This document shows positions 11,667 through 24,890 of a DNA stretch of 64,000 bases, piece by piece. The DNA lies in assembly GCF_001039355.2 (NCBI RefSeq), contig NW_019775969.1:454480-518479 (forward strand). Direction: 5' to 3'. Each line of letters starts with the position of its first letter. The stretch's first letter is position 1. A model generated the notes under the pieces. It was not told where the DNA came from, made no database searches, and saw only the letters and a program-made list of their open reading frames with translations. The translations under genes and the position numbers were made by a program. Source of the stretch: Lingula anatina. Lineage: Eukaryota > Brachiopoda > Lingulata > Lingulida > Lingulidae.

Positions 11667-11670
<4 letters not shown>

Positions 11671-11720
<50 letters not shown>
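11671..11720. repeat. (TC)n followed by (TG)n microsatellite
   Basis: About 40 bp of TC dinucleotides followed by a short TG run. Confidence 0.95.
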
Positions 11721-11721
<1 letters not shown>

Positions 11722-12270
11722 ATGCTTATGTGCACAGATGATAGAGTTCTGACTTGTTTGCTTCCATTTTGACAGACAGTTTTGAACAGAAGCAATTCAG
11801 ATTTATATATTTTCAGAATTGTTTTTTTTTTTTTCAAAGTATTCATTTTTTTATCATTTCATTATAGTGTCATGTGTCATATAATCTATCCTTTCTGTTC
11901 AAATCTATTATATGTATTTCTCAGTTTTTGTCTTTATTGAAAGTAACATTTGTGCTAAGCTCAAGTAACTGATTTGAGCTTTTACACTTGAAATTATGAT
12001 ATATATTCAAAATCCAACATTTGATTTGTTATGATAACCCCAAGTTCTTGTGATCAGAGTTTTAACATCTTTCAAAGTGATGTGTGAGGATCATCGAGCC
12101 AATACAGTAAACTCTGTGATCCACCTCTTAGTATAAACGAGGTTTCAAACTTACAGGGTGCTCACTGTGCTGCTGTCCATCTTATTATTATTATTTTTTT
12201 TTTATTTATTATTTTTTATTCACTTGTTTACTTTTTATACAAGCAGATTTGCAATAAGGTGTAACAATGG

Positions 12271-12431
12271 TCGTATTCAGAACAGTGGACTGACTAATCC
12301 GCAGGTCAAATATGGTGACCCACTAAATCTAATCCACTAATGGACACTGAATAGATTCTCCATGGGGAAGTATTCAAATGGGTCGGCCATATTTTACCCG
12401 CAGACTAGTTAGTCCACTGTTCTGAATGCGA
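12271..12431. mobile_element. Palindromic MITE, family C copy 1
   Basis: The left end TCGTATTCAGAACAGTGGAC and the right end, reverse-complemented as TTCGCATTCAGAACAGTGGAC, are inverted, and the inverted match continues inward (CTAACTAGTC-type, GGTCAAATATGG). The interior has ATGGACACTGAATAGATTCT. The 38896-39073 element shares these blocks. ACAAT may flank both sides. Confidence 0.8.
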
Positions 12432-12678
12432 ACAATTATTGAGAATGCTACTGGTTTTTGATGTTGTACATTATTTCCAGAATAAACAAAAGCTCTGAAT
12501 TCAACATTTTCTTTCTCATAAACAGCAAGTAAGGTGAATTGGATATGTTGATTAAAATTTTACTAGCTAGATTAGGCCAATTTGGTTTTATTTGACATCT
12601 TGCCCTGGCAGATTGATTTATTCTGATTTTATTTAAGCAAATCAGCAAACCTACCTAGCAGATTGTTTCAGGGGTGGG

Positions 12679-12679
<1 letters not shown>

Positions 12680-12737
<58 letters not shown>
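12680..12737. repeat. (TTA)n microsatellite
   Basis: About 19 uninterrupted TTA trinucleotides. A second, imperfect ATT tract lies at about 12995-13028. Confidence 0.95.
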
Positions 12738-14721
12738 GTTTATTGTTTAGTGGAACATCATAACTTTTTTGCTTTCTTGTCTGTACATTTGACAGCTTTG
12801 CTGCCTTGTGATTACAATAATATTGAGATAAGTATTTCACATAAAAGAAAATGAGGGGGGTATTATGCCAAATGTAGGCATTTATTATGTATCTACATCT
12901 TAATGTGCGTTATATCGTTCATCCTTGGTCTTGCATAAAAAGGAATTCAAGATTTTAAAATGTCTGTACAGGTGCATTTTTTATGGTTTGCTTGTATTAT
13001 TACTATTATTATTATTATTATCATTATTTTAGCGGACAAGAATTGTCAAATCCAGAGGAGGGGCGATTTTTTAGCAAACAATTTGTTGCATATTTCAAAT
13101 GTGCCCTGTCTAAGATTTCCCGCAAAAAACTCATGCAGGGTACTCAACGAATTTTCCTGTTATTTTTTCCGACTAACCAACCTTTCCTAATTGTCGACAC
13201 ATCTGGAAGTGCTAAAAAGCCCTCAACCCACGCGTTAAGGATTTTGTAACCCTTTATTATCATCCAGATACCAAAATTGGTTTTTTCCTGCATCTAATTA
13301 GTCAATGATGCGTCTATCTTTGTGCTATTTTAAAACAATGAAAAACCCTCAAAAATATAAAATATCGGCGTCTATATTTTTTCGTTGCAAAGTATAAGCA
13401 TAGGCAACTCGGAGCTTTACTTTAATCATCAGTTTAACACCTTTCAATATTGAGGTTAGATAGCAATATGGGGTGTAACTTCATCCATGAACAAGATTTT
13501 ATCACGAAACTGGCATAGTTGACCAGAAGTGTTGGCCACAATTCCGTGCCGTCATGTTGGTTTATGTGCTTTTGTTATGGAGTTGTGAGCCCCTAATTAC
13601 AGATTGCCATTCAGCATAGGCATTATTACACTTTATCAACGATAATATCTAAACTAAGACTTTTTTAAAAAAAAAATCACTGACTGCCGGTTGCGCACGA
13701 TCCGAAACTCTCCAAATGGTTGACAGTGGACGGGGTTCGTCATGAGGTGGTAAATTAGATTGATTTTGGCGACGTTAATTCATGTCATTTATCTGTTAAA
13801 ATATGTTACTCAAGTTCGAAAAGAAGTGGTCTATGTACTTAACGTTTTTAAAACCGTACACTTTGCTCCCTGGTTTTCCTGGGGCCTTTTGTAAAATTGT
13901 TCTCTTTCAGCAAACCAATAAGCAATGCAATTTTTCCATTTGAAAATAAAAATTAATTTCTGTCGCGCTAGTAAACCAACTTGTCGATTTAATTTTGCTT
14001 ATTGTGAATTCTTCATATCAGATCTCCCACCGATGGTTTTGGCATCGAAAGGAAGTAAAATTGATCCAGTAAATGGGGTAACTTCCAATCATTTTGAGTG
14101 GAAATTGTTAAATAGATATTGTCCTGATACAGGGAAAAGATTTTGAATAGCTAGAGAAATCGGGGTTCAAGTAATATCGATAGCCACGACATCCCACCTC
14201 TACTTAAAAGGTCTTGGGATTTGCCGTGGATTTATTTTACTCATCCGAGGCAGACCGAATTTTCACCAAAGTAAAGGTTTCTTTTGTAACATTTTAGTTT
14301 CGGACATAGACAAAATTGTTATTTACATTAGGTTATGAATTAAACTGTAGCGGTTGAAATCCATCAGTTTATTTTCATCGTCTGTCAGATGGTCCACGCC
14401 TATTAATAAACAGCAGTTGTGATACCGTCTTATTCTCTTGGTAAATAGTCCAACACGGACAAAACCAAAATTTGTGAAGTGTGATTTTTGTGAATGAAAT
14501 CATTCGATGGCTTCAGACCTTGGCTGTCTCGTAAAATGTCTTAACTTATAAATCAGCTGAACCCTTCATCTGACGGCTACATGGTAGTCCAGTTTTAAGC
14601 CGAACCCTTTGGGTCGATTTCAAAGGAAAGTGGAATGCTTCAAGTTTCAAAGGACAGAATCTTCGGCTGCGTGATTACGTGTAGCTGTGGCAATGTGGTG
14701 ACGTATTCCCTGAGAGCAGGA

Positions 14722-17700
14722 TTAGAGACACTGGCCTTCAAATGGCTTCAGCTTACGGTACGAGAAGGTCACCGAATTCTGGTATTCGCCGCTGGAGACG
14801 AGACGAACTACAGAATTCTGACATGGGAGCGGAATTTTGTCGGCCTCTGAAAAAAAAAGAGATATAACAATTCCACTTAAGATTCATGTATGGTGAAAGC
14901 AGGAGTGACATTTTATTTTTTAAAACCACACATACAATTACGCAACAGTTTGTACTTTGCCAGATACTGCACGTCTATAAAAAGGAGTAATTTTTTTAGG
15001 TCATATTATTCATAACATTCACCGTAACGTGCTCTTTAAGTAAATCTTTGTCACGAAGTCTTACCTGGCATTGGATGAAGCCCACATACATTCATTACGG
15101 CGTTCATTTTCATGGGAGACAGTCCAACACCGTCACGGAATTCCACGTAGTCTTCACTCCCGCGTTCGGCACACTGAAACAACCATTCGGTAAGTTATAT
15201 ATTGATGAAAGATATATATTGTGTTAGAAGTGACACTGTGTTAAGTGTGGCGTTATGCAATGGATGTCATATATTTAAATAAGTCTTGCATTTATTACGA
15301 AAAACTGGGTTTGTGTTTAACATGCAAAAGTTACCTTGGTGATGAGACCGGTTTCTCCAAAAGTTCTCCCTGCGTTCCCCACGTTCAGAGAGAGGATCTG
15401 GACAGCCTCCGGGTAGATGATGGAGAAGGTGCAGTTAATTCGCCTGCCATAGTTGTACAGCGTGTATACTCCGGTGTCAAACATAGACAGCACGTTGCAT
15501 GCTGCAATAATGATAATAATAATGATAATAACATTAAATTTCTTTAACATTTAAGAATATAACTAAGTTGGACATTAAGTCATGGCAGTGGACGCTATCT
15601 TAGGCCTACTCCAACGAACAGTGAAGAAGAAACAAGCACCCTAGCCATTTATCATGTGATATTTTTTTATCTTTGACTATGCTCTATAATTTCTAATCAG
15701 CAGCTTTAGTTCACTCTACAGCTTTGAAATTACCCCATGATCTCAGGCTGTTTTCTCCGTGTAACTCAATTTGACACATGAAGCTACGCAAGGATGTTAC
15801 GATATTGGAAAAGATCTTCATCTTCATTTTACGCTGGAAGCTATTTATGAGATAAATAACTACTAAATGGAAGATATCTGTCATTCATTGGGCACCGATG
15901 ATCTACTTAATAATGTGGCATTTAGCCGAATATCGAATATAAATCGAGTGGGAGTTATAATTTAATACATGCGTTTTGCGTCAGTGACTGTAAGGTCATG
16001 TGTACACCTTATGTTTTACATATTTTAATGCATTAATGCATATATTTATATCGGATGGATATAAACGCGCTGTAGATTATAACTGCGTTAATATTTCTGA
16101 TAATTCAATAGGATTTATTTCTTAATTATTTAATGTATTACCTTTGGTACATAAAATTATGATGTCTCTGTGCTGCTCAATTAAAAATATTATAAAAATG
16201 GTTTAAATTATTTCTGAACTATTTGAAGTTTTCAAAAATTAAGTATGGTGCATTTTATAAATCTATCTGTTCGGCGGGTTCTTAAATTGTCGAACAATTT
16301 CATTGTCATGAAAGGGGGAGGGGTAAAAATTCAAAACAATGCCTTCTTGCCAATATTTAAAACTTTTTAAACGATAGGAAAGACTTTGATTTTAACGTAC
16401 TGTAACTATATTTCAAGAAGGTAAAAGCAGTCATTCTTATTCAGTGAGCTGTTTTATTTATATTTTAAAATTGCATCATGACATGCAACGATCTTGTCAG
16501 TTTCACACAAATTTATTTTACTCCCCTTTACTTTTAATCCGTTGTGTGTCTCAGTGGCAATTTTATTTATTTCTCTTCATGCCAATTTAAGGCCAAGGCC
16601 GGTTTGACAAATAAGTAATACAGCTGTCTTACACTCAGTATATATACTGTCACCTGAAAACTCGAGTGTCCGAATTACAGATTATATACCGGATTATATA
16701 CTGTGTTTATGTAACTAAGTTGTAGCATGTGCATTGTTTATTCATTTTCTGTTCGTATGTAGGTAAACAACACGCTGTAGAAACCTTGATTCGTAATTAA
16801 GTCACGAAATCATGCTATACGGTGCATAATAGAACCTTGCCGACAAATCTATTAGACTTTCCTTTCGTCAGGCTTGTGGTGGCCAACGGAAAAAAACAAG
16901 TTGGCAGATAACCCCTCACGCAGTGTTTTAGGCTAAAGTGCGCAAAAAACCGCCTTATAACAAATACAAGTAATGATTTCTTGTGACTTTCGATAATGTC
17001 CCAGCATACGGACAGTCACTGTCCATGAGTTTGTCGATGCGCTGATCTGTAACAAATTGAACCAATTGTTTCGCTTCTGTGTGAACAAACTCGTGTACCG
17101 AGATGGACTCTACAAGACTGAAGTCATAACATACTAGTTTATCATTAAGGCGGGTTGATCAAAATACTCACGTTGGTGGTTTCTGACAAAGCGAACGGTC
17201 ACTTGGAATCCCTGTCCTTTCCTAGGGATTTGATATAAAATAAGAGCCACATTCTGCGAAGAACGGAAAGTCTTGTAGGAGGCGAGCTTGGCTTCTTTTC
17301 CACAGAACTGATGGACTCTTTGAACTAGCGGCAAGGCGTGGTCTTGCACCCCTGGGAAATATTCCCCATTCAGCTCCCAGCCGTCAATGACCTGAAGCCG
17401 GAGCAGGGTTATGTCTATATAATCAAACACCAGGAGCCCTTTAGCGGGAGTCGCACGGATATTGTGAAGGTTTTCTATTTCATAATAATTAACAATAACC
17501 ACCAGTTTTACACAGGATTGTAAAATCCCCATAACCTTTATTTTGTATACTCTGTATTGAAAGAGATATCCCGACTGAGCACTTAGCAGCAATTAGTAAA
17601 TTTTCTTCATCAAATGTCATGTATCAGAAAGGACGAGACCGGCCGTTTGAATAGCAAAGGGGATAATAGCAAATCCGTACGTGTAATAGGTATATGTGGA

Positions 17701-20700
17701 TAAGGTTTTAAAAATAGAAAATATACACAATACAGATACGACAAAAACAATTTCCTGACTTTCTTTAGATGAGAACCTACATCAAAAGTCTAATTTCCCC
17801 TTGTCTCTTGACCATTGAAGCATGAAGCGACACAATGGATTGTGTCGTGCTGATTTTCATTAGTTTCATGAATAAAAAATAGTGCGCTAATACATTAGAC
17901 GTTTAAAATGCTTGTCCATTAAGATTCTCATATTTTGACCATAATGCTGGTGTTTCTCATTACTTTTCGATTTTTACTTTTTAAAAAATCTGCAACTTAA
18001 CCTGCATGCAACGGTCTTATATAATATAAAAGGCGGACAAATTACATCAGAACAGGTTGACAATGTTCATACACTTACACTGACAGCGCCATTTTGTTTG
18101 CAGTCTACGTCGATGGCCGTGAACTCTACTTCCACCAGCTCGTCGTGATGTCCTACGATATAGAAACCACAGGTGCCTTCTTCGTCTCCCGTAGATCTAT
18201 ACCAAAAGTCACCCTCGTCATTGGACATCTGGATGCAGTCTGAAATATTTACAGAATTTCATAAATCTGACAGACGTTAACTTTTTTTGTGATTGAGTGC
18301 CTTTCTTAGAAACATCCATTTGTAACCTGAATAAATTTAAGAAGGTTAAAGGTATTCTATACGGGAATTTTGCACAGAATGTAATTTCCTCGAGAAGAAG
18401 CATTTTTCGCCTACTCACGAATCATTGCTTGACCCGTCCCTGCAATTGGATTTGAAGTTTTATACAATTCCTAATTAAATGATTGAATTTTCAATCGAAT
18501 AATAATGCATTTAGACCGTCATTCGTCTTCCTGACATTTCAGAAGGAAATTTACATACCAGGAACGTTTATTCGAAGGGCTTTTAGACATAAGGAATAGC
18601 ATTTTTCAAACGCGTATAGAATACCTTTAAAGGAAATCAAATCTGGTCATGTCTGCAAGCATCAGCTTTTTCTTTAACTTCGTTTATATACATGAAGTTT
18701 GAAATATAGTTTATATAGTTATATAGTTACCGGCAGAAGAGAAAAAATGAGTTTTTAGTAACACTCAACAATCAGTTTTAGATAAATTCGATCACAGTAC
18801 TGAAATGATATAATAATGTTTTCAGATTACCTAACTCTTTCCCTATGAGATTTCTACCTGGCCGTAACGTCAGTTCATGGGATCCCTGTAAAAAAATACA
18901 GGTTTTTAAGAACAGGAAATTATACATGGGTAGCAAATAAGACTCAGAACAACTATCAAAATGAATGCTGTTTCAATAAATGAAACAGGTTTTCTTCACA
19001 ATTTGATATTAGTACCTGGAAAAAAGCGATCAAAATTATGGGTATAAGAAGTTGTGACCTCAGGCATATCAACAAAGGCCATATGGCATATGTTCCAAGA
19101 GAAGGCAGTCGGTTTTACTGAGATCAAATATATCTAAATAGATAAATATATAATCTTTAAGTTTTTTTTACATAAGGCAATGTTTTTCGTATACAATTTT
19201 AACTGTATGCATTCAGTGACGGAAAGTGCAATTGCTGTCAGTCATGGCCAAAGCGCGTTTGTGACAGTGTCTTACAGTTTGGCAAATTTCCTGTATTGTG
19301 CATGTAAAGGTCTTCCTTGTAAATTTGCATATGTCAATATTGTAATATAATTTTGTTAAGTCATGACCTTTTTATAGAGAATGTGCAAGAAATGTGGAAG
19401 AATCAATATAAAGGTTATATATTCCGAACGACAACATCCTTCTTGTCCTTTTTGGAGATACGGATCTCCCATGCCACAAGCAGCATGACCGTGGCCAAAA
19501 CAAACGAAAGTCGTGAAAAACGTATATTGCACGTCAGTTGCTTACCAATGAATATAATTAATTATTGGTTTCTAATGTCCTTTTAGATCCAATTAATAAT
19601 ATCCGCTGACGTTCAACTAATTAAGTGTGTTTCTTCCATGGGAATTTTAGGTGAGCATCGCGTGCGTCTTAGTCGCGGATTTTCATCATTTCGATCGACG
19701 TTGGAAACACCGGTTAATTGTTCTGCAGTCACGCGCTAATATATTGAATGACGTCTTTTTCCAGTCAACTGGAAGACCTATGTCCTCATCTATATTTTTA
19801 CTTTGATTTTCTTTCCCCTGCCATCTGTTTCCGAAAAGATCCTTTAACAGGCAACTTCTTCACCTTGAAGAAATAAAAACTTCATCAATTTGAGAACAGA
19901 CATCATGTTTCACTGCATTCCTGATGTGGACATCGATGGATTTTTTAGATAAATTTTCTCACGGATCTCTTGATATTTGAAACATTCAGTTTTCCTGTAG
20001 ATCAAAGTATGGGCAAAGTTTACATGCAATTGGGACTTCCCACTTTTAATTAGTTTGAAACGACAAGTCCGGATGAAGGGTTTAATGCGTTTGTTCTCTG
20101 ATTAAGTGTGTTATAAACGTGTTCCTTTAGACAAATAATGAGGAATCAGGGAGTGGCCATCAATAATACCGAGACTCCATTATCATACAGTAATAGAATC
20201 TTGATAATAGAAGACCGTAGTTATAAATGCACAAACAACAAACACAACTCTTCCGAAACATATGCGTTCTATCATGTTGATTTGTACAATATAAGAGGGG
20301 GCTAGCTAATAATAATATCAGTGATTTTTGTTGTAGTTCACTGTTTAGGATATTTTTTTATTCATTGGCCTTGAAGATCGTTGACACAAAAAATCAAAAC
20401 AGCAAATTTGATTTGGTTTTATTTAGGCTTTGTACCCGATGCACACGTAAAGCAAAAAGGAGTGGTCACGAGAAGTCGCATGGACAATAGGTAAATTTTA
20501 AACAACCGGTCTTTGTATACCCCTCTTCGCTTGCTTTCGGTTCCCATCACCAGATGGTAAAAAACGGGAACACTAATGTAATTGGCACCAATTCCAAGGT
20601 TCAGGACATGTTGGTGATCTCAAAAACAGGACTTAAGTCAACAGGAAAGGCCTTTTTTGCGTGTCAGATATCATTTGTCACCATCAAGTAAAAAAATAAT

Positions 20701-22989
20701 TCCATTTAATGAACAGATACACCGTCTTATGATTCTAACTAATTGAGAATGTAAACTGCGCTTAATATTCGAAGACCATCGGCATAGCTAGATCATTAAA
20801 TTCCTCTTCAGTCACTGTCACTTCAATCACTATGTTGATACGGTTTTATATTATAGATATCTTGTCAGTCGCGATGAAAGGATGTCCGCTGAGTTCGTTA
20901 ATCTAATTTAGTAGTCCCCGTTGAGAGACTGATTGACACTTGAAACATTTTTGTCCTGGCATAATAGGACATAATAGGGCATAATAGGCACGGCGACAGT
21001 AACAGAGGATGGAAAATCGAAATTCTTTTCATTAGTTTCCAACAGTAGCTCGTACATGTTCTGGGTGATCTATTCTTGGGTGTCAATCAATGCATTGTGT
21101 TGCCATTGTCTCCCACGCTTGAATATATACATCTACCATATTTCATTAGTTGCTAGGTAAGGTTGTAAAACTCAGCGGGAATGTCCAGTTACGGGCGTTT
21201 TTTATTCCGTAGCTAACCACATAACATTTGGATACATTATTCGTCCTTCAAATATTGTTTTGTACATTTATGTTGTAGGCCTATACCACAGTAAAATAAT
21301 TGGCTTTCATTGCCTAAACATTGTTGTGCAGATCCTTATTTTTCTCTGTCTCAGATAATTGACAATTGTAGGCTTTCTAACAATATCTTTGACTCAAACC
21401 AAGTATTCACCTCTCGGACAAGTGTCGGAGAATGCAAGGAACTGTGAATACAGCAGAATTATAATGATCCTTAGCAAAATATCAGGCCGGTTGCAAACCC
21501 TCTCGCAAATTCACTGCAAATTTTCTACGAGTTTGCTGCAAATTTGCTGCTAATTTGTCGCAAATTTACTGATCATAAAGACGTCTTGCAAACGTGCTGC
21601 AAACTTAAGTTGTCATTGCAAATTTGATGCAAATTGCAAACTTTTAATTTTGCTAAGGGGACGCATGTATCGCAACGCCATGCAATTGTTTACAAATAAT
21701 AATGCATATGTTCCCATCTACGGGCTTCTTAGTGTGCGTGTGTTTGTGTTAGAATTTTAATTTACAGCTTCCTACTATGGTCTATTAATATGGTCACCCA
21801 TAAAACTGAGAAGACGAAAAAGTCGTTATTGGTATGACTGCCAAGCCAAATAAGGTGTTTTAATGGCCAGCAAAGTTTTAGTATGATAAAAAAATCTGAA
21901 AAAAAGTCGAGTTACGATCATTGTTTGCGTTGCCATGCCATACTTAAAAAGTTGAAGTGTTTGATTCAAATAGGGATCACCCAGATGTAGCTAGTGTCCA
22001 TACAACCCCATACTTAAAAGGAAACTGATACCACCAACCAAGGCAGGCAATGCTTATTCTGTGGGAGAAAAGAGGCCAATAATAAATGATGAAAATGATA
22101 AAAATCTTCTAAGTCCTCCGAGTACCACAGTGGCAGATTTAGGGGGTGTCAGGGGGGTCCTAACCCCACCCCCCCCTTCGATTTCTGACTAGCTGAATTT
22201 TGACTAGCTGAATATAAACCGTAACGCTTACCCTCTTAAGTACCAAAATTGTAAGGGGCCCTTTCATCGGGCCCCCGAACCCCACGCCAAAGGGGGTGGG
22301 GTGATAGAGGGTCGGCTTTGCATCCGCGGACCCCCCCCCCCCTTCAAATAATCTTGGGTCCGCCTCTGCACCAGCACTGCCAATAGATAAAAACAGACCA
22401 AATGGCACAACATGATGTGCTTGGTCACAACATACTTTTCTTTCTTTTTTTCGTTCAAAGTTGATATTGGTTCTGGTACCAACAGAAAAGACACTTCGAC
22501 TTTGAACAAACCTCACATCTAATTAAATCTTTCGTTGAACATTAAGATGCCTTTTCCGCTCTGCTGCTTTTGAGGTAAGAAACTGATTGTTATTGCTCAA
22601 ATGCATCTAATACTGCATATTTGTGCCACTTTTCATTTTATTATTCATTCACGTAAATTTTGCTCTAACGTTTTAGCACCAAATACTTGTTACTAATAAA
22701 GCGAATTTTATGATTAGGTAAAATTTCACGACATTTAGAAAACATAAAACCTTCATTGCTCGTTAAAATAATATTCTTAATTCGAAGCCACCAACGAAGT
22801 TATGGCGAGTATATTTTGTGCACCAGGAGAAACTTATCAAAACTCGTGTTTTTAGTCATGAGGTGAAACGTGAAAAGCAATGCACACTAGCTTTTTCTTG
22901 TCGTTGAGTATCATACTTACCTTGAACGGAATACACTGTACCAGACTGACAAGGGCATAGACTACAGTAGGGAAGGCCAGAGCGTTCAT
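14722..22989 (-). CDS. CRHBP: Corticotropin-releasing-hormone binding protein
   Basis: Secreted glycoprotein that sequesters CRH/urocortin-type neuropeptides. Exons in transcription order: 22989-22921, 18885-18831, 18239-18079, 17391-17172, 15501-15335, 15173-15065, 14846-14722; total 906 nt, 301 codons plus TAA, all in phase. Exon 1 is a hydrophobic signal peptide (MNALAFPTVVYALVSLVQC). The body has two CUB-like halves: LDCIQMSNDEGDFWY, VIDGWELNGEYFP, QDHALPLVQR and RSSQNVALILYQI, then PCNVLSMFDTG, INCTFSIIYPEAVQILSLNV, GSEDYVEFRDGVGLSPMKM, SVVRLVSSGEYQNSVTFSYR, ending GQCL. All ten family cysteines are present. It is slightly shorter than vertebrate CRHBP (about 322) because the N-terminal pro-region is short and the tail after the last cysteine is a single residue. 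The first intron is about 4 kb. A TATA box upstream supports the start. Confidence 0.95.
15502..17171 (-). other. CRHBP intron 4
   Basis: AT-rich intron of 1670 bp. I see no gene, strong repeat or RNA structure in it. Introns 2 (18240-18830) and 3 (17392-18078) also look plain. Confidence 0.6.
21489..21650. repeat. Degenerate TTGCTGCAAA-motif cluster
   Basis: About ten imperfect copies of TGCAAA or CGCAAA, often preceded by TTGC or CTGC, lie within 160 bp (for example CTCGCAAATTCACTGCAAAT, TTTGCTGCAAATTTGCTG). Spacing is roughly 10-25 bp, so this is an irregular, decayed minisatellite and not a clean array. Confidence 0.65.
22127..22372. mobile_element. MITE, GGCGGA-terminus family copy 1
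   Basis: The left end CAGTGGCAGATTTAGGGGG and the right end, reverse-complemented as GCAGAGGCGGACCCAAGAT, are imperfect inverted repeats. The interior has long C/G runs and GGGGCCCTTTCATCGGGCC. The terminal motif resembles the 34064-34230 element. Open frames here come from the C-runs and are not genes. Confidence 0.55.
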
Positions 22990-23040
22990 GTTTAAAGTTG
23001 AACTGTTGCCGCGATTCCTGAGGAGTGTTCTGCTGCGAAC

Positions 23041-23048
23041 TTTATATA
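23041..23048 (-). promoter_or_regulatory. TATA box of CRHBP
   Basis: TATATAAA on the minus strand lies 52 bp upstream of the CRHBP ATG (22989). A normal 25-32 bp spacing puts transcription start near 23010-23020 and gives a very short 5' UTR. This argues against an earlier in-frame start. Confidence 0.7.
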
Positions 23049-23978
23049 CAGCTTTTAACAATAATCGTTGTTCCTTCTTTGGTCTTCTTTTCTTCAATAT
23101 TTTCTGATCCTTTGCTATTGTCTATCCAGTATATCAATTGGTTGGTATAAATTTTCTGTTTCTTGTTTCTATTTTTTCCTGTCTTTTTCTTGTTTTGGTT
23201 GGCTTTTGTCCGTCTTGAGCTTGACTAAATGTTCTGCGGATCCCTGCTAGTTGATTGTTGGCGGTGCTTCTGTGGCGACGTTTAAGCTGCATTTATACTT
23301 ATAAGGCTCCTTCTACGTGGGCGAAACGCAAATGTGAACGCGCAACGATATTATTGTAGAAAGCAACAATCAATTAGACCAAAACACGCGTCACTTTATA
23401 CGAACCAGGAGGAAGCTTTGTTATAGTGACACAATTCTAGGGAAAGAATCTTACGGTTATTGGAGATAATGGTAGCTTAATGGACAGAAAAAGACTTAAC
23501 GCTAGTGGTACCAAGTAATGATGGTTTGTTAGCTTTCTAGATAGAGGCAACGGAAGAACGAATGATAAATTCGGAAATGTGTTGGAGAAAAGAGAGATAG
23601 TAATGGAAATATAGAGTGTCCGAGACACCGTTTCTCTTTTATGTATCCCTGAGATCCTGAAAGTTCGTGAAGCTTGTTTGCTTCATTAATTTGCTAAAGT
23701 GATGACTCAACACAATTTTTGTGTTATTTTTGTGTTGTTAACCGGTTAACAGCCGTGTTCTTCGTACACCGATATTTACATGCCTTTAGAATACCTGAAT
23801 ACAATAGCAATTTAAACAAAATTTAAACAAAACCTAGTATCAAAGCACACGACTGTTTTAAGTACCAGTGCCTGCCATCCCTTCATTTTTATAAAAAAAA
23901 TTAATTATATAACAAATACGGTGAGAAAACATGCGTGTGTTTCTGCAACTTCAGATTGCACAGATTTTGAAATTTTGC

Positions 23979-24890
23979 ATAAAAATGGCCGGTTTTACGG
24001 TGCATAAAGTGTGCGAAGCAGTGTATCACAGCATTGTTGCTCTGCGTGAGAATGGTGCGAAACATACTGATATGCCAAGCCTATTATTGTGCCATAAGGG
24101 ACGGTCCTTACAGAGGTACGCCCAGACCGGTGTTCTTACACAGACACCACGGCCAAGGTATCCATAACTTACCCCAGGAAACAGGACACACTGTTCCTAC
24201 GGTTATGCTGTTAGAACTAAACGAAGACAACACAATCTCTTCAAAATGAGGGTAGGTCTCTGAGAAGTCCTCTGTGAACAGCGCAAACTCGCATTTTATT
24301 TCTGCAAAATTCGTTCCTGGGCAAAATTCTGGGAACATTTTATTTTCACTTTTGACGTCAGATATCAACTTTACCGCCAAGGTTCAAATTAGAGTTTACA
24401 AACATCCCGAAGAGGCCAACGACGAAGCGCTTGTCGCTCACAGAGTGACCAGGGGACGGTAGGAGCATCTGCATTTTGGGCGGAATTTGCGTTGGTGCCA
24501 AAAAACCCATTGGTAACAACGATGGTAATCTGACCCACTTCAAATGCAGGAATATCTTGGAAACCACCTGCCTCCCATTTGCTAAAGGGTACCTCTAGAA
24601 CAATTTTAATTTACAAGATAAAAAATGCCCCTCTATAAAGAACACTTGTATTCGCAAGGGACTTACTTACTACAGCCATCAAGATACCAGATGTGAACCC
24701 TATTGACATCCTGTGGATAGTAATTACTCACCGTAAAACGATCCACTTGTCCTAAAATAAATCTGAACTAACTCGGACAAGCTATGACCGATGCCTGAAG
24801 TGTTATTCCAGATCAAACTCTAAGAAACCTGTCAGAAGGAATGCCTTGCCGCTTGACAGCCCTGATAGCAGCCAGGTGAGACCAGACGCA
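23979..24890 (+). pseudogene. Decayed Tc1/mariner-type transposase
   Basis: Several Tc1 transposase landmarks appear in order on the plus strand but in different frames with stops. The HTH region is at about 23979-24167 (SLQRYAQTGVLTQTPRPRYP, like the family's R/K-YxxTGxxxxxPRxGRP). QIRVYKHPEEANDEALV and HRVTRGR lie at about 24386-24460, GGICVGAK then GNLTHFKCRNIL at about 24476-24560, PDVNPIDILW at about 24688-24717 (the catalytic-region SPDLNPIEHxW motif), and a C-terminal stretch SVIPDQTLRNLSEGM at about 24807-24850, preceded by an in-frame TGA where the family has Trp. The frameshifts and stops make it a dead copy. Terminal inverted repeats were not found. Confidence 0.75.

Larger units (their letters stand above)
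10318..14721. other. Intergenic region between MED29 and CRHBP 3' end
   Basis: No gene is supported. It presumably includes the MED29 3' UTR at the left and the CRHBP 3' UTR at the right. It carries two palindromic MITEs and (TC)n/(TG)n and (TTA)n microsatellites. Short open frames here overlap the MITEs or simple repeats. Confidence 0.5.
18886..22920 (-). other. CRHBP intron 1
   Basis: This 4-kb intron separates the signal-peptide exon from the mature protein. It contains a TGCAAA-motif cluster (21489-21650) and a poly-G/C-flanked MITE (22127-22372). No other coding exon is supported. Confidence 0.6.

Noticed and set aside
14635-15547. Plus-strand open frames at 14635-14850 and 15245-15547
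   Set aside because: They mirror CRHBP exons 5-7, which are supported on the minus strand by homology and phase.
22160-22516. Gly-rich minus-strand frames
   Set aside because: The glycines come from C-runs within a MITE.
22852-23097. N-terminal extension of CRHBP with an earlier in-frame Met
   Set aside because: The extension (KKRRPKKEQRLL...) runs through the TATA box. The Met at 22989 starts a clean signal peptide.
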